DNA of 6,574 bases from JAQYVZ01 sp035269105. Lineage in GTDB: Bacteria > Desulfobacterota > Desulfuromonadia > Desulfuromonadales > BM103. Positions 5,556 to 6,574 of this stretch are shown piece after piece. The stretch spans positions 1 to 6,574 of the forward strand of contig DATFJP010000304.1 in the NCBI GenBank assembly GCA_035269105.1. The letters run 5' to 3'. Position numbers and translations under genes: made by a program. Under the pieces are notes generated by a model that was not told the DNA's origin, did not search any database, and saw only the letters and a list, made by a program, of their open reading frames with translations. Positions within the stretch are counted from its first letter, which is position 1. Every line of letters starts with the position of its first letter.

Positions 5556-6545
5556 ATGAAAGCAGTACTGCTGGATGGATTTGGCGGCCTTGATGTTCTC
5601 AAAGTCGGCGAAACTGATAAGCCTGCTCCGAAGGAGGGCGAAGTCCTGATCAAGGTCGTGGCGACCTCGATCAACCGGCCGGACCTGGTCCAGCGCGAGG
5701 GCAAGTATCCGCCGCCGCCGGGAGATTCCGAAATCCTGGGTCTTGAAGTCTCAGGAACCATCGCCGAGGTCGGCCCCGGGGTGACGGGCTGGAATGTTGG
5801 CGATCGGGTGGTTTCTCTGGTCGGCGGGGGCGGCTACGCCGAATATGCTGTCGCTTATGCCAGTCACCTGATCCCGATTCCGGAAGCCTTGAACTTTGAG
5901 GAAGCCGCCTGCATCTGCGAATCCTACATTACGGCGTTCCTCAATATTTTCATGATTGGCGATTTCAAGGCCGGCCAGACGGCGATCCTGCATGGCGGTG
6001 GCGGCGGAGTCAATACAGCAGGCATCCAATTGTGCAAGGCGCTTGCCGAAGACTGCCGGCTGATTATAACGGCTCATCCGAGCAAGATGGACCGGGTCAG
6101 AGATCTCGGGGCCGATCTGGTGATCAATTATGAGGAAACGCCCGACTTTTCCGACGCCGTCAAGGAATTCACCAACAAGAAAGGCGTCAACCTGATCCTC
6201 GACCATGTCGGCGCCAAATATCTTGAACCCAACATGAAGTCACTCGGCTATACCGGCCGACTGGTTCTCATCGGGGTGATCAGCGGCATCAAGGCCGAAC
6301 TCAATCTCGCCGTGATGATGGTCAAGCGCCAGCAGATCATCGGTTCGGTCCTGCGCTCCCGGCCGGTGGGCGAGAAGGCGGAGATCGTTGCCGAGTTTAC
6401 ACGCAGGGCCTTACCTAAATTTGCAGACCGTTCCATTGTGCCGATTATCGAGAAGGTTTTCAGTATCGATGACATCGTCGAAGCTCATCGCATGATGGAA
6501 GAAGACCATCATTTCGGCAAAATTGTTCTTAAGATAAGCGACTGA
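5556..6545 (+). CDS. Zinc-independent medium-chain reductase, PIG3-type NAD(P)H:quinone oxidoreductase family
   Basis: A 329-residue soluble oxidoreductase expected to transfer hydride from NAD(P)H to quinones or similar electrophiles. The N-terminal GroES-like domain has the PIG3/TP53I3-like run SINRPDLVQREGKYPPPPG (38-56), then ILGLEVSGTIAEVGPGV and VGDRVVSLVGGGGYAEY. The Rossmann domain has the nucleotide loop HGGGGGVNTAGIQL (146-159), LGADLVINY (184-192) and LDHVGAKYLEPNMKSLGYTGRLVLIG (215-240, broken by ordinary residues). IIGSVLRSRPVGEKAEI (261-277) is also typical. The catalytic and structural zinc cysteines of alcohol dehydrogenases are absent. Asn153 stands where many relatives have the last glycine of the nucleotide loop. 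Length is normal for the family (about 325). It starts at 5556 after AGGAGG and appears to be its own transcription unit. The physiological substrate is not readable; quinone reductase or enone reductase are both possible. Confidence 0.93.
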   Translation: MKAVLLDGFGGLDVLKVGETDKPAPKEGEVLIKVVATSINRPDLVQREGKYPPPPGDSEILGLEVSGTIAEVGPGVTGWNVGDRVVSLVGGGGYAEYAVAYASHLIPIPEALNFEEAACICESYITAFLNIFMIGDFKAGQTAILHGGGGGVNTAGIQLCKALAEDCRLIITAHPSKMDRVRDLGADLVINYEETPDFSDAVKEFTNKKGVNLILDHVGAKYLEPNMKSLGYTGRLVLIGVISGIKAELNLAVMMVKRQQIIGSVLRSRPVGEKAEIVAEFTRRALPKFADRSIVPIIEKVFSIDDIVEAHRMMEEDHHFGKIVLKISD

Positions 6546-6574
6546 TGATTTCAGGGGGACTTTGGGGCGCGAGG
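6545..6574 (+). CDS. Possible start of a next ORF, cut by the right edge
   Basis: An ATG at 6545-6547 overlaps the oxidoreductase stop (TGATG) and stays open to the window end, reading MISGGLWGAR. There is no Shine-Dalgarno sequence ahead of it, so translation would depend on coupling. Ten codons are too few to identify a product. A gene may instead start to the right, with the G-rich 6554-6558 as its ribosome site. Confidence 0.2.
   Translation, partial: MISGGLWGAR

Overview
The window is a moderately GC-rich, densely packed bacterial chromosome segment. It holds six protein-coding genes, five complete and one cut by the left edge. No RNA gene, insertion sequence, phage gene, CRISPR array or long repeat was seen. 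The protein styles suggest a Desulfuromonadales/Geobacter-like deltaproteobacterium: a HypF hydrogenase-maturation protein, a stand-alone receiver with a cysteine cluster, a flavoprotein of the nitronate monooxygenase type with a Cys-rich tail, and a PIG3-type quinone oxidoreductase. This lineage call is inferred from protein flavour and not proven.

Layout. 1-1833 (+) is the C-terminal four fifths of hypF, in frame from the first base; the acylphosphatase domain and first zinc finger lie outside the window. 1923-2330 (+) is a 135-residue single-domain response regulator. 2331-2551 is the convergent gap, with a plausible rho-independent terminator for the + strand (2473-2499), a perfect 12-bp hairpin that probably ends the - strand gene (2518-2546), and a further fold at 2429-2474. 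2552-3625 (-) is the FMN-dependent nitronate monooxygenase-like gene. 3626-3774 is a divergent promoter region with an 11-bp-period direct repeat, a 12-bp palindrome and a ten-codon leader ORF. 3775-4725 (+) is a membrane histidine kinase, overlapping by 4 bp (ATGA) an OmpR/PhoB-family response regulator at 4722-5447. 5556-6545 (+) is a zinc-free medium-chain reductase with its own candidate promoter. The last 29 bases may begin another ORF.

How the genes relate. The kinase and the OmpR-type regulator are clearly one translationally coupled two-component operon; their signal and targets cannot be read from the sequence. HypF serves [NiFe]-hydrogenase CN-ligand synthesis and probably ends a hyp operon lying to the left. 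The single-domain receiver, the flavoprotein and the quinone oxidoreductase look like independent transcription units.

Nothing here makes a convincing case for a wholly new system. The items most worth a second look are the cysteine-rich receiver, the CX3CX3CX9C tail of the flavoprotein, and the regulatory structure in the divergent 3626-3774 region.
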